Positions 44,753-57,300 of a stretch of 64,000 nt of DNA are shown here, piece by piece. Positions within the stretch are counted from its first letter, which is position 1. Each line of letters opens with the position of its first letter. The translations under genes and the position numbers were made by a program. Below the pieces are notes generated by a model. The model saw nothing but the letters and a program-made list of their open reading frames with translations. It had not been told where the DNA came from and made no database searches. Origin of the DNA: Fulvia fulva (taxonomy: Eukaryota; Ascomycota; Dothideomycetes; Mycosphaerellales; Mycosphaerellaceae); contig NC_063013.1 in the NCBI RefSeq assembly GCF_020509005.1, positions 5,022,001 to 5,086,000 on the forward strand, written 5' to 3'.

Positions 44753-47700
44753 GTCTTCCTCATCGACGCGATGAAGACCAAGAACAACGTTTACCGAAAG
44801 TGAAGAGAGGAAAGAAGTTGAGGATCAATACAGCACAGCTAGACCTGTACGACGAGACGGGCAAGGACCACGCTTGCAAACCGTTCGTCACGAATGTAAA
44901 TATCGGCTCAAAGAAACTCTCTTCTTCCAATCTCACTCTCATGGACACTGGCGCACTAGGCGAGTCTTTTATGGACTATAAACTCGCGACCTCTCTCAAC
45001 CTCGAACCCCAGGAACTGAAGTACCCTCGCACCCTTGAACTCTTTGACGGCACGGAGACTACCACTGGTAAGATTACTCATGTTGTACACACGTCAATCA
45101 CCCTCGGAGGCAGGCGTATGTCGATCACCAGCTTCCTTACGTCCCTACCGCATCAGAAGTTTATCCTCGGCCTCCCCTGGTTCAGACGACACCGACCTAT
45201 CATCGACTGGACTTCCCTTACTGTCAGCTTCCCTCCAGAAGTTCCTCCGGCACCTCCGCCTTCTCCGCCGCCTCAGCGCGGTCCTGAGTATACCAAGATC
45301 TTCCAGGTGAACGCCGCTGCCTTCACCACTGCTGCTAAGCAGCCCAAAGCTCAAGTCTTCGCCGCCTCTCTCCGCGATATCGACATCGCCCTCGAGAAGC
45401 TCGACAAGAAGCGTACACCTACCGACCCTGCTACGAAGGTCCCTCCTTGGGCACACCACATCCTCCACGTATTCGATGCTAAAGCCGCAGACGAGCTGCC
45501 TCCTCATCGCCCTCACGACCACAAGATTGAGCTAGAAGAAGGTGCAGAGACACCGTTCGGACCGTTATATTCCATGTCCCGAGAAGAGCTTATCGTCCTC
45601 AAGAGATACCTCGAAGAGAACCTAAAGAAGGGGTTCATTCGAGCGAGCCGTTCCAGCGCTGGCAGTCCCGTCATGTTCGTCAAGAAGCCCGGCGGTGGTC
45701 TACGCTTCTGCGTAGACTACCGAGGCTTGAACGCTGTTACAAAGAAGAACCGCTACCCAATACCGTTGATTCAGGAGACGCTCGAGCGCCTCTCTAAGGC
45801 CAAGTACTTCACCAAGCTCGATGTCATCGCTGCGTTCAACAAGTTACGAATGGCAGAAGGACACGAGTATCTCACAGCCTTCCGTACTCGCTACGGGCTG
45901 TTCGAGTCGCTCGTTATGCCCTTCGGCGTTTGTAACGGGCCTAGTACCTTCCAGAACTTCATTAACGACATCCTTCAGGAGTTCCTCGATCAGTTCTGCA
46001 CTGCCTACATCGACGACATCCTAGTCTACAGCGAGACCAAGGAGGAGCACCGCGAGCACGTCTGTAAGGTCCTTCAGAAGCTCGCAGACGCCGGCTTGCA
46101 GCTCGACATCGACAAGTGCGAGTTTGAGAAGACCGAAGTCAAGTTCCTTGGTTTGATCATTACCGCAGACGGCATCAAGATGGACCAAGAGAAGATCGAC
46201 GCTATCGTCGAATGGGATGCTCCTACGAACGTCAAAGAGGTCCAGGGTTTCCTAGGCTTTGCCAACTTCTACCGCCGCTTCATCCACGCATTTTCGGGCG
46301 TGGTACGCCCTTTGACGAAGCTCACGCGCAAGGGTGAGAAGTTCGCCTGGACCGACGAATGCCAGGAGGCTTTTGACTTGCTCAAAGCGAAGTTTGTTGA
46401 GAACCCGCTTCTACGGCACTTCGATTTCGAACTGGAGACCCGTGTAGAGACCGACGCATCCGACGGCGTGGTGGGCGGTGTCCTGCTACAACGCCGCTCG
46501 CCTGAATCCCCCTGGTTACCTGTCGCCTTCCTCTCCAAGAAGATGACCGCCACGGAGTGTAACTACGAGATCTACGACAAGGAGCTTCTCGCCATCGTCA
46601 AAGCTTTCGAAGAGTGGCGCCCCGAGCTCGAAGGCTCTGCTATGCCCGTTCAAGTAAGCTCCGACCATAAGAACCTCGTCTACTTTATGAAGAGCAAGCT
46701 GCTCAATCGTCGCCAGGCCCGCTGGAGCGAGTTCCTCTCCCGGTTCAACTTCGTGATCTCGTACACGCCCGGCAAGGCCAACTCGATGGCCGACGCCCTT
46801 ACCCGCCGCCCTGGTGACTCTCCAGTTGATCGAAGAGGGGGCCGGCAAATCGCAGGGCAACAAGTCATCAAAGAGCACAACCTCTCTTCCGAGCTTCGAG
46901 AGTACCTATCGAATGGCCAGCCTACGCTCGCCGCTTCCTTTGCTACTCTCGTGCTCGCTCCTGCCTACCTTGACGAGAGTGACGATGAATCCGAGCCTGA
47001 AGAATACGCCTCGGACGCTGAGGACTTGAACGACGATGAAGAGGGCTCAGTAACGACCGACGGCTCATCCGAATCAGACTTTGAGGGGTTTGATAATGAG
47101 GAGCAGCCCGAAGGCATCATGGCACGAGTACGAACAGCGTACGATGCCGACATAGACGCCCAAGAGTTAGTTCAGGCCCTTGAATCTGGCGCGAGGACAT
47201 TCCCGGGCTTCTCGCTGTCCGAGTGCGAGCTCCGGGAAGGTGTCGTCTACTTCCGTAAGAAGCTTTACGTACCGCAGCCCGAAGGCTCTAATATCCGAGC
47301 TGAGATTCTTCAAATCATCCACGACTCCGCCTCTGGGGGTCACCCAGGCGTAGCCAAGACCCACAAGCTCCTCGCTAGGTATTACTGGTGGCCGCATTCC
47401 TGGAAGGACGTCCGCCGCTACGTGCTGAACTGCGCTGCTTGCCGAAGAGCCAAAGCTAACCGCCACCGTCCCCACGGTCTCTTGCACCCTCTCCCGGCTC
47501 CTGATCGTCCGTGGAAGCACATCACTATGGACTTTATCACCGATCTTCCTCACGGCAAGACCTTCAGCGGCGTGAAAGCAAAGGCCCTTCTAGTGATCGT
47601 GGACCGTCACTCCAAGGACCGGTACATGATCCCGTGCTGGAGCATGACCGCAAAGGAGACTGCTCGCTTGTTCTACGAATTCGTCTGGCGCTTTCAAGGC

Positions 47701-49176
47701 CTCCCGGATAGCATCACCTCTGACAGAGGCACCCAGTTCATCTCGCACTTCTGGAAGCGTCTGTGTGCTATCCTGGGCATCAAGCATAACCTCTCGACCA
47801 GTTTTCAGCCACAGACCGACGGCCAGACCGAAATTACGAACGCTATCCTCGAGCAGGTCCTTCGTTGCTTCGTCGACTACCACCAGAAGGATTGGCCTCA
47901 GCATATCCCTGCGGTGGAGTTCGCTACTCGTAACTGGGACTCGGAGACTACTGGCTACTCTCCCTTCTATACTACGAGAGGTTACCACCCTCGTACAGGC
48001 ATGGAACCAGAAGAACCTCTCCCGCCTACCGAAGACGCAAACGAGCAAGCAGCAGACGAGTTCGCTACTATGCTCTCACAGATCTATGAAGAAGTTCACG
48101 ACGAGATGGTGTACGCACAAGCAATCTACGAGGATCAAGCCAATCGTCGTCGCCAGCCAGCTCCCGACTACCAAGTAGGCGATATGGTCTACCTCAACTC
48201 CAAGAACATCAAGACAGACCGCCCCTCCAAGAAGCTGAACTGGAAGAACCTAGGTCCTTTTGAGATCACCGAGCGTATCAGTTCACACGCCTACCGTCTA
48301 GCTCTTCCTGCGAACATAAAGATCCACGACGTCTTCCATCCCGTACGCCTTCGGCCGTCGGCTGAGGACCCATTCCCGAACCAAAACCAAGACATGCCAG
48401 GTCCTCCCGATGAAGTAGAAGTCGACGAGCCTGTTAACCTACCTTCTGACGACTATGCCGTCCGCAAGATCCGGGGAATCCGCGTAGAGCCCAACGACGT
48501 TGAAGGACTACCGCCGATCAAGTATGAAGTCGAATGGCAAGGTTGCCCTGAGTGGGATACCTCATGGGAACCTATCCAACATATCATCTTCAATCGTCAA
48601 GCAATCGAAGAATACCACGCCCGCGCAGACGGCCCAGAAGTCAACATCGGCAGGCTCTTCGAATCTGAGCTTTTCGACGGGGCTTACCAATGGTGTATCG
48701 ACCATGACATCAGGCCTAGGCCTGGTACTGAAGCTGAACATCCTCGATATGTGGAACTACTACGGCTTCGTAGGAACTCAGCTTTGTTCGGGGGGGCTAC
48801 TGTCATGGTCTCCCCACAGAGTGTACAGAAGGTGGGGACAGAAGAGCCTCAGAGTGCTCAGAAGTCGTCAAGAAGTGACAGTCCAGCTTGGTGTGTGAGC
48901 GCCAAGAATCACATGCCCCGCAACATTCGCTACGGGACCCAGCCCTCCAAATTCACCCCTCTACCAAACCTTGACAGATTCACTTCGGCTCGTGACTGTG
49001 TGACTCACGGCACTCCCGCGAGCACCCGCGACTGCGCTGGACCCTGGAAGAAGCACGTGGAAGACTCGGAACGTAGGGCAGGTTGGAATAAGGTTTTGAA
49101 CAAAGCTGCTGAGCGCGGCTTCGCACGGGTTAGCCCTGTTGATGCGGGGACACGCACTCGCGAGGGTCGCGTATAA
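44737..49176 (+). CDS. pol: Gyp1 pol: protease, RT, RNase H, integrase, chromodomain
   Basis: A 1479-residue frame, -1 relative to gag, open from 44737 and overlapping the end of gag by 16 nt, so it is probably made by -1 frameshifting (no early ATG). Domains in order: aspartic protease (LMDTGALGESF near 44940), reverse transcriptase (GGGLRFCVDYRGLNAV near 45690, YIDDILVYS near 46009), RNase H (ETDASD near 46450, KELLAIVKAFEEW near 46580). Then integrase with its zinc finger (HPGVAKTHK ... CAACRR, 47340-47450) and catalytic Asp (MDFITDL near 47528), Asp (TSDRGTQF near 47718) and Glu (QTEITN near 47825). A chromodomain follows (48455-48630). The frame runs on 125 codons into the 3' LTR. All catalytic motifs are intact. 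Confidence 0.92.
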   Translation, partial: AGKSLGLPHRRDEDQEQRLPKVKRGKKLRINTAQLDLYDETGKDHACKPFVTNVNIGSKKLSSSNLTLMDTGALGESFMDYKLATSLNLEPQELKYPRTLELFDGTETTTGKITHVVHTSITLGGRRMSITSFLTSLPHQKFILGLPWFRRHRPIIDWTSLTVSFPPEVPPAPPPSPPPQRGPEYTKIFQVNAAAFTTAAKQPKAQVFAASLRDIDIALEKLDKKRTPTDPATKVPPWAHHILHVFDAKAADELPPHRPHDHKIELEEGAETPFGPLYSMSREELIVLKRYLEENLKKGFIRASRSSAGSPVMFVKKPGGGLRFCVDYRGLNAVTKKNRYPIPLIQETLERLSKAKYFTKLDVIAAFNKLRMAEGHEYLTAFRTRYGLFESLVMPFGVCNGPSTFQNFINDILQEFLDQFCTAYIDDILVYSETKEEHREHVCKVLQKLADAGLQLDIDKCEFEKTEVKFLGLIITADGIKMDQEKIDAIVEWDAPTNVKEVQGFLGFANFYRRFIHAFSGVVRPLTKLTRKGEKFAWTDECQEAFDLLKAKFVENPLLRHFDFELETRVETDASDGVVGGVLLQRRSPESPWLPVAFLSKKMTATECNYEIYDKELLAIVKAFEEWRPELEGSAMPVQVSSDHKNLVYFMKSKLLNRRQARWSEFLSRFNFVISYTPGKANSMADALTRRPGDSPVDRRGGRQIAGQQVIKEHNLSSELREYLSNGQPTLAASFATLVLAPAYLDESDDESEPEEYASDAEDLNDDEEGSVTTDGSSESDFEGFDNEEQPEGIMARVRTAYDADIDAQELVQALESGARTFPGFSLSECELREGVVYFRKKLYVPQPEGSNIRAEILQIIHDSASGGHPGVAKTHKLLARYYWWPHSWKDVRRYVLNCAACRRAKANRHRPHGLLHPLPAPDRPWKHITMDFITDLPHGKTFSGVKAKALLVIVDRHSKDRYMIPCWSMTAKETARLFYEFVWRFQGLPDSITSDRGTQFISHFWKRLCAILGIKHNLSTSFQPQTDGQTEITNAILEQVLRCFVDYHQKDWPQHIPAVEFATRNWDSETTGYSPFYTTRGYHPRTGMEPEEPLPPTEDANEQAADEFATMLSQIYEEVHDEMVYAQAIYEDQANRRRQPAPDYQVGDMVYLNSKNIKTDRPSKKLNWKNLGPFEITERISSHAYRLALPANIKIHDVFHPVRLRPSAEDPFPNQNQDMPGPPDEVEVDEPVNLPSDDYAVRKIRGIRVEPNDVEGLPPIKYEVEWQGCPEWDTSWEPIQHIIFNRQAIEEYHARADGPEVNIGRLFESELFDGAYQWCIDHDIRPRPGTEAEHPRYVELLRLRRNSALFGGATVMVSPQSVQKVGTEEPQSAQKSSRSDSPAWCVSAKNHMPRNIRYGTQPSKFTPLPNLDRFTSARDCVTHGTPASTRDCAGPWKKHVEDSERRAGWNKVLNKAAERGFARVSPVDAGTRTREGRV

Positions 49177-49320
49177 ATATCTGGCCTTCCCCAGGCCTCT
49201 CTTGCTTTCTTCGTCTTTTGTTTTGTGTAGCAATCATACCATACCCTTTTGCATCTGCACTTCGCACCTGCATTCTCGCTTTCACCCTTGCATCTCACAG
49301 GCCAGGCTCTCGCCCTGACA
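48801..49320 (+). repeat. Gyp1 3' LTR, right copy
   Basis: 520 bp, TGTCATGG ... CCCTGACA, followed by CGTAG, the mirror of the CTACG target site of the left copy. Confidence 0.95.
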
Positions 49321-52300
49321 CGTAGTGTCTTAGAAACCCCCTCTACTAAGAGAGTTACGCTATAGTGTCTTAGTACTAATACGATCCTTCGACTTTCCTC
49401 CCCTTCCCGGCGGATAGCCATCCTCTCCGCTATTAACCTCGCGTTCGTTTTATCCCATTTCGATCCGATCGCGTACGACCGAATATATCCTTTTACCTAA
49501 GGGTAGCCAACCTGTCCCTTAACTTATAAAAGAAAATAGAGAACGAGACTAGGTTTATAAGAAAGAGAGCAGCACCTGTTCTAATAAGAGAGAACTACGA
49601 AATATAGTTCAAGCTAATAAGAATACACCTAGTATTAAAGCAGGTTGACTAGGTCCTCGAAGACATTATTACGGACATTCCCGCTATTACCCTATCTATA
49701 GCGACACCCTCTATATTATCGGAGTTATCCCTTCCTTTAGATCAAGCGATAAGGAAGGCATCGTATAGACGGCACAATGTAACGGCCCTGTATAAGATGT
49801 ATATCTATCTGTCGACAGATGACTAAGAGATGATATAAGAGATCCGGTATACGAAGGAGTTATAGGAATAGGCTAAAGCTAAATATAAGAGAAGACTTCT
49901 CGCTACTAGAAGAAGTTTGCTTTAGTAATACACCAATTTCGTGATAACAGAGGACTAGTTAATAGATAACGCCTAGTAGGAGCTTAGCTCAATTATAAGG
50001 AGGGCTGTTTCAATCTCGCCTTAGTTCTAAGACATTAAGACTAAGGACAGAAAGATCTAGTAACTCTTAGTAGCTCTACTAGACTCATTTGGCTCAATTC
50101 GCGATACAATTGATGCCTAGGTGAATCTCTTACTATAAGACATTCTTACAATTCTTAGGGAGAAGTAAGAATCAATAATTTATTAAGGGACAGCTATATT
50201 TGCTAAGAAGGGTTCCTAGGGCAAGCTTACGTACTATCTCTACGGTAGTGACCATTTTATAAGCAAGTGCCTATACCTTTCTATAGCTTAGTAGGCTATT
50301 AGGAACAAGGACAAACTAGCTAGGGTTACCTACCCTACTAAGAGATAACCGTCACCACCTCGTAGGAGGTCATTATTACCAAACCTTTGTAATGTCCTTA
50401 AGGTAATAACGGACCTTATAAAGTAGATAAAGGAGAGCCGTAAGCCAAAGGCCTCCTCTAGTAAGCCTATAAGGGCCTATACGACCTAGGAAGACGTATT
50501 AGACCCTAAGATACTATTAGAAGATGATGATATTAATAAGGTTGCCTATTCTACTATAGAAGCTAAAGGTAAGTACCCCTCGTCCGAGTAGTTGCTTAAC
50601 TCTTGTGCATCATTATATATGACTGACTAACATTCACTATTTAGGACACTAAAGCCTCTTTAAAAGAGAAAGTAGATCAAGGTTAGGGGTAGCTATCTAT
50701 AAGCTATATATATAGGAAGTGCAGTAATAGGTAGTCCTTCTAGAAAGCAAATTGTCTTAGAAAATGTCCTATTTAGTCCTAGCCTTAGAGTTAGTCTTGT
50801 TTCGCAGAATTAGTTTAGCTAATAGTTTGCTATCTAACTACCTAGTTTTACCCTAAAATCCTTGTCTAGTAAACCCGTTATCTAGACCAAACTTCGAGGA
50901 GGAGTACCGTTTATCTACTCGATCTCAGAAATTCTTAAGCTATAGTATACTAGTATACTCTCTTAAGAACGTGACAGTACCGCTATAGCTAACACTAAGT
51001 CCGAAGATTAGTAGGAGCTATAGTATAGAAGTTGTACACACCTTAGCAAGGGACTACTAAGAAACCTATATAGAGTTACTAATAAGAAAGATCCTATTCC
51101 TATTCCTTCTAAACACCAGAATTACAAGGTCTGCTCCCTTATAAACATAAGGAAGTTTATAGGACCTGCTATAGAGAGGAAAGGGGAGAGGCTGGCCCTC
51201 ATCTCTATTGACATCTATAGGCCTTTTCAGGGCGTAGTCTCTAGGCTAGGATATAAATATTAGCTTAAGATTGTAGACAACTTCTCTAGGAAGAAGTGGG
51301 TAGTCCCTTTGAAGGCTAGGAGCGACGCTCCTACAGCCCTACGGGATTAGAAGGTCTAGGCAGAACGGCAGTTAAGGTACTTTCTATCTACGATCCGTAG
51401 TAATAGTACTAAGGAAATTCTCGCCTTACTAAAAGAGTAGGAGAAGGAGTTTGGCACTCAGATAGACACAACTAATGCCTATAACTCTCTTTAGAATAGA
51501 CCTATAGAGAGGTCAATTCAAGCCTCTAAGAACATAGTCCGGGCTATACTTAAAGACTCTAGTATACTAGTTAAGTTCTAGCTAGAAGCTTTGTAAGTAT
51601 AGACTATAATTAGAAACAGACTGCCTAATAGTCCGATCATTAATAGTATTGCTCTTTTACTAGAAGAAGCCTTTACTAGCTAAGTACCGTTAGTCGACTA
51701 TTTCCGCGTCTAGGGATATAAAGCTATAGTCTATATAGACCTAAGAGCCTAACCTTAAGGCTTAAGGAGAGACAAGTTAATAAACCGAGGAAAAGAAGCC
51801 GTGTTTATAGGCTACTTAGAAAACACTATAAAACAATAGCTGTTCTAGGATCCCGATATAAAAGCTATAAAAGCGTATAGTCACGTCGACTAGTTTAAGA
51901 ATAAGAAGGGGGGAGATATAGATCTTGGTATCACCTTTACTAACTAGCCGAGTCGAGCGCTATAGCGCAATCCTATTAGGAGGAAGCCCTTTAGGGCGAA
52001 ATTTTCCGATAGGGGATTATTAGAAACACCGTTACGAAGGCTAGGAGAAAATATTGAGGCGGTTTTAATACTATCGAAGGCCGATAACGGTGGATCTATA
52101 TAGAACCTACCCGAGTCATTAATACTATAGCAACCGCTGTCTATATAACTTCCCCCTCCCCTAAAGGACATTAGGGAATACTAGAAGTTTAGAGATTAGG
52201 GTACTCTAATAAAAGAAAAAGAAGATGTCGTTCAGTTCGACCTATCCGAACACCTAGCGCCACCTTAGGTTATAGGTAATAAGAGGTTAAGGGGGGACGT

Positions 52301-54331
52301 AGATAATAACTCTAAAGAGTATAAGGCTAAATACTATAAGGCTCTTATCGCCTAGATGTTCTATCTAGACCCTATAATAAGCTAGGTAGAGGAGATTCTA
52401 AACGACGTAGAAGAATATACATTTGCTACTATTAGGTAGGCCATAGCCTATTAGTAGGAAGTGCCAATCCTAGAGTCCTATAAGGTAGCCGTAGGAGACC
52501 CCGAATAGGGACATATATAGAGAGAGGCAATCGAGAACGAACTTATTGCCTTAGTAAGCAACAACACCTAGGAAGCAGTTATACCGCCAAAGGGTACGAA
52601 TCTAATTACTTCTAGGTAGGTCTTTAATATAACAAGAATGATTAGTAGAGCTATTAAGAAGTTTAAGGCAAGACTAGTTATAAGAGGGTTTTTATAGAAA
52701 TATAGGGTTGACTTCGAAGAGACCTTTGTACCTACTGTTAGACATAATACTCTCCGAGTATTTATAGCAGTAGTGTATAAGAGAGATCTCGACATATACC
52801 TAGTAGATGTGAATAATGCTTTTACCTAAAGTAGGCTTCTTAAAGACATCTATATAATCCTACCCCTAGGGGTTGAAGCACCTCTAAATATAGTGTTTAA
52901 GGTCCTACGAAGCCTTTATAGGCTTAAGTAAGTAGCTAAAGACTAGAACAAGCTCTGTGTTACGAAGCTAGAGAAGATTAGATTTACCTAGTCCTAGGTA
53001 GATCTATACCTACTTATCTATACGGATAGAGACCTTATAGTCCTTACCTATATAGATGACATACCTATTATAGCTCCGAAGCTATTAGATGTTCAGTACT
53101 TTAAGGCTAAGCTTAGAAAAGTGTTTAAGATTAAAGATCTTAGTGAACCTACGAAGATCCTTAGAATAAGGATTATAGGAGATAGGTCCTTAGGTACTTT
53201 AAAGCTTAATCAAGGACACTATGTCTACGCTAACTTAGCCAAGATGAATATAGCTAGAGAGAAGGCTACGCCAACCTACTTACCTATAGAGAGCTACGAG
53301 TACTTAGTGCCTACGGCACCTATAGATAAGAGGTGTACTAAACAGGATTACTAGAGCTATAATAGTACCTAGATATAGCTAATGACAATAACAAGGCTAG
53401 ACTTAGCATTCCCCCTTAGAAGAATTAGCTTATATGTTACTAATCCCTCGTAGTAGTATATAAAGGCTTTAAAGAAGCTCTCCCGATACCTACGGTCGTA
53501 CCTAGACCTAGGTCTTATATATAGAAAGGGAGGGGGCAATCTCTAGGGTTACTCGGACTCTAACTACGCTATAGACAAAGTAGATAGAGTCTCAATTCTA
53601 GGATACGTGTAGTTCCTTTATAGATCACCTATGTCCTAGATAAGTAGGAAGTAGAAGTCTATTATAACATTAACAATAGAAGCTAAGTTTATAGCTATAA
53701 ACGTAGCCGTAAAGTAGTCACAATTTCTTGCTACTGTCCTTAGGGAAATGGGGTGCCTAGAACTAGTAGGAAAGAGCTCTTTCTAGCCGAGTATAAGGGC
53801 AAGCAAGGGCACTATTAACGAGCTAAGGCTAGTCAAGCTTATAGGTAACAACTAAGCCGCTTTAACACTTATTAAAGATCCCTATATATATAAAAGGTCA
53901 AAGTATATTAATGTTGTATATAACTATATTAGACATCTCTAGTAGTAGAAGAAGATTATAGTAGACTACTACTATATAAAGGACATAGCTACTAATAGGT
54001 TAATAAAGCCCCTTAATAGCTAGTAGGTCTAAAACTTTATAAGGCAGCTCTAGCTTACGTAAAGGGATTGTAGAAGACTATATAGCCTAAGTAGGAGTGT
54101 TAAGAACATACAGGCCGTAGGACAAGTATATAGGTGTAGGTGTGTTATATAACTAGATCACGTGACTAGGGTTTACTAGCCTATAGGCTAGTAAACATCC
54201 GGACACCTAGTATCTACCTATACTAACACCGGCGATACTATATATAGATATACGCTATCCTATTAGGTCCTTCTTCCTCTTTCGTATAATCCGCCGTCTT
54301 CTACTACTACGTAACTCGTACCTATTTAACA
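49321..54331 (+). mobile_element. Cop1: RIPed Ty1/copia element, right arm, internal region and 3' LTR
   Basis: Mirror of 19263-24273. Gag zinc knuckle near 50220-50270; protease-like SCASLYMTD near 50600; integrase 51000-51600; reverse transcriptase 52570-53330 (FKARLVIRGF, EETFVPTVRHNTLR, DVNNAFT, YIDDIPIIA near 53055); RNase H 53560-53900 (SDSNYA, EAKFIAI). The 3' LTR is 54098-54331. Domains are recognisable between the TAG stops. It differs from the left arm at scattered sites, mostly C/T in CpA or CpG context on one strand or the other. Confidence 0.85.
54098..54331 (+). repeat. Cop1 3' LTR, right arm
   Basis: 234 bp, TGTTAAGAAC ... CTATTTAACA. Flanked on the right by Gyp2 RT sequence (ATGTCTACTATAAG). 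Confidence 0.85.
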
Positions 54332-57300
54332 ATGTCTACTATAAGTCCTATATCGCGTAGCTTAGTAGGAACCTTCCGTACGTATTTAATGTGCTCCTCT
54401 AAGGTGTTACTAAAGATAAGTACGTTATCTAGGTAGGCCGATATAAAGTCGTCTAGGTGTTCTTATAAGACCTTATTAATATATAATTAGAACGATACTA
54501 GTCCGTTATATAAGCCGAGTAGTAACACTAGACACTCGTAGATACTATATCGTGTCGTAAACGCCGTTAACTACTCGTACCCTTCAGCTATCCGTAACTT
54601 GTTAAAGGCTACTATAATGTCTAGCTTTATAAAGTACTTCTTACCGTATATACGGTTAAGCGTCTCTTATATTAAGGGAATCGGATACCGGTTCTTAATA
54701 GTGATCGTATTTAATCCTCTATAGTCTATATAAACACGTAGCCCACCTCTAGGCTTATGTACTACTAGCACTAGTATAGGAGACTAGCTTGTCTTTTGCC
54801 CTACTTTCCGTACCTTCCCTTTAGATGTTTACTCGTCTAGCTATTTCTTAACTACCTCGTTCTCTTTCTTAGCTAGGTCGTAGGGCTTGCGGTATAGTGG
54901 CTCTTATAGACTATTAGGCTTAATATAAATCTCATGATCTACGCCTAGTCGGTAAGGTAGGAGTCCTTTATAATCCTTAGCTAAGAAAGCGTCCGTAATA
55001 TCGTAGTATATCGGCGGTAACTTCTCCTTCGGGTTGTGATTGAACTACTTGTTTAAGAATTGGTCTAGATTATTAGTAGCTATTGTACTTAGCTTAAGCT
55101 CTCCGCCGTCGCTCTTACGCCTAGTAGGCATAATATAGAAGTACTTAGCCCTAGGCCGGTACGCGTACATCCTCTACGCGCGTTAAGAAACGCCCTAGTA
55201 GTCCACTTCTTTATCGTCTATGTCTTCTAGGTTATATAATAAGACGTTTAGCTCTGCCCCTCCTACTATAAAGCTCGCTACTTCTCTAGTAAAGGGCTCT
55301 AGTCCGTACCGTACTAGTACCTACTTCTTCTTCTCGCGGTAGTTTAGGGATTATACTATTATCGATATCTTATTCTATAGATAGTGACTAAAGCAGTAAT
55401 CCGATCTAAATGCCACCTCGCCTATCTCCTAGAAGATGTTTAGGTTGTACGCTATAAGCTACGGTAGGCTAAAGACGATGTCGTATTTAAGGTCGGTAAC
55501 GTAGTATAACATTTGCTCGTAATAATCGCTAATAACTACGTCTATAAGGGCCACGTATATAATCTGCCGCGTAGTAGCCGTTCTATCTCCTAGTATTAGT
55601 CGTCGGCTCTACGTTAAAGGGATTAGGGGTATTATATATTTACGTATAAATTTCTAGTTAAGAAAGAGAGAGGTAGAAGTAGAATCTATAAGGCCTCGAG
55701 CCTTTCTATATTATATTATTACGGGTAATACTATATAAGGGTGTATAGCTAGCTATTACTTATCTAGTACGTATACCGATATCTTAAGCTCCTTACTATA
55801 GTCTATTACCGTCTCTTATATTCTATATCTCTTAATCTTATACTCTTTCTATCCTAGGAAGTTCGGGTGACCGCTATCTACTACGCTTAGGTAGCGGTCG
55901 TACTATTTCCCTACTACGGATCGGCGGCTAGGGAACCTAGGTTTACGTTCGGATTCGGCGTAGTATTACGTAGACGTAGTAGGCGGTAGTCGCTATCGTA
56001 CCTATATATTAGTTATTTAGGGTTAGTCGATACGTAAGAACCTATACGGTAGCGGTAGTACTTACCCTACTTCTTAAGGTCTTCGCGCTACTTACGGTTA
56101 AGCGTAGGTAGGTTCTATAGATATATCGGTAGATCCTCCTTCTTCTTAGTACTAGCGTACTATAGTAGGCGCTATACTAAGGCACCTACTATACCGGTAG
56201 CGGTACTAGTAACTACGTTACCGTTATTCTAGTTATTCTAGCCGCTATTACCGTTCGAGTTACTATTACTACGGGGGCGCTCCTTCTACGGGTATAGTCG
56301 ATCTGTCTCGTAGAAGCTCTCGTCTAGTACGATATACTCCTCGATAACGTCTTATATACTATCTAGGTAGCGGTCGACTTCGCGGTCGCCGAAGGTCTTA
56401 ATAAAGTACTTACGGTTTAGTCGGTTACGGAATAGTATAAGCTCGGTCTTATCGGTCTATAATATCTAGGCGCGCAACTTCGAGTAGCGGGTATAGAAGG
56501 CTATAAAGGTTTCGCCTTATTCTTCCTTATAGGTAGTAATATTAACTATAGCCTTAGTTCCTTTATTACGTATACTATATTAGCGTATTATCTAATCTAA
56601 TAACTCTTCTCTAGTCTTAAACTCGTTAAAGGACTACTGTCTAGGCAAAGGGATCCTCGGCTTAATACTTCGCTAAGGATCACCTTACGTCTACCTATAT
56701 ACGAAGCGTAGACTATCTGCCTTAGTACGGAAGGTTACTATAGTTAGCTTTAGGAGAACACTACTATACTAGCTATCGAAATTAGGGTCATTATCGTTCT
56801 TAAAGTGCTTAGGGTTAGGCACACCCTTACCGATCTCTATACCGCGAGTAAGGGTACGGTTAATAGTAAAGAGACGTTCTAGAAGGTCAACTAGTAGTGT
56901 CTAGGTACGGGTATTACGTATTCTCGAGTTACGACTATTATTAGGTCCTAGTCGCGGACGGTCGTTATTACGTCCTCGGCTATTATTACTATAGTTATCG
57001 TCGTCTCTATCGTTATTACTACTACCGCTACCGCTACCTCTACTAGTAGCTCCGCGATACTTACATATTAGCTACTCGAGTAAGGTCTCGTATAGGCGGG
57101 AACGAGAGGGTTAGTAGCCTAAGCGGCCCCTACCTCCGTTCTATATAGTGTCTCCTACCTTAAGCCGAGCCTTTAGGTTATCGACTTCTTATTATAGGGC
57201 CTAGTTCTTCGCCTTAGCATCTTATGCCTTCTTCTTCTCCTTCTCGTGGATCTCGCTAAACTGCCTATATAGGTTATTAGCTTCCTTATATTTCTTCTCT

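Larger units (their letters stand above)
43030..49320 (+). mobile_element. Gyp1 right copy: full-length chromovirus, apparently coding-competent
   Basis: 6291 bp with 520-bp LTRs, no RIP scars, and complete gag and pol frames. The left flank is GCTATC and the right flank CGTAG, so it has no target duplication. The right flank is the mirror of the CTACG site of the left copy. The 5' LTR differs from the 3' LTR at four sites. This is a Ty3/gypsy element of the chromodomain branch. Confidence 0.93.
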
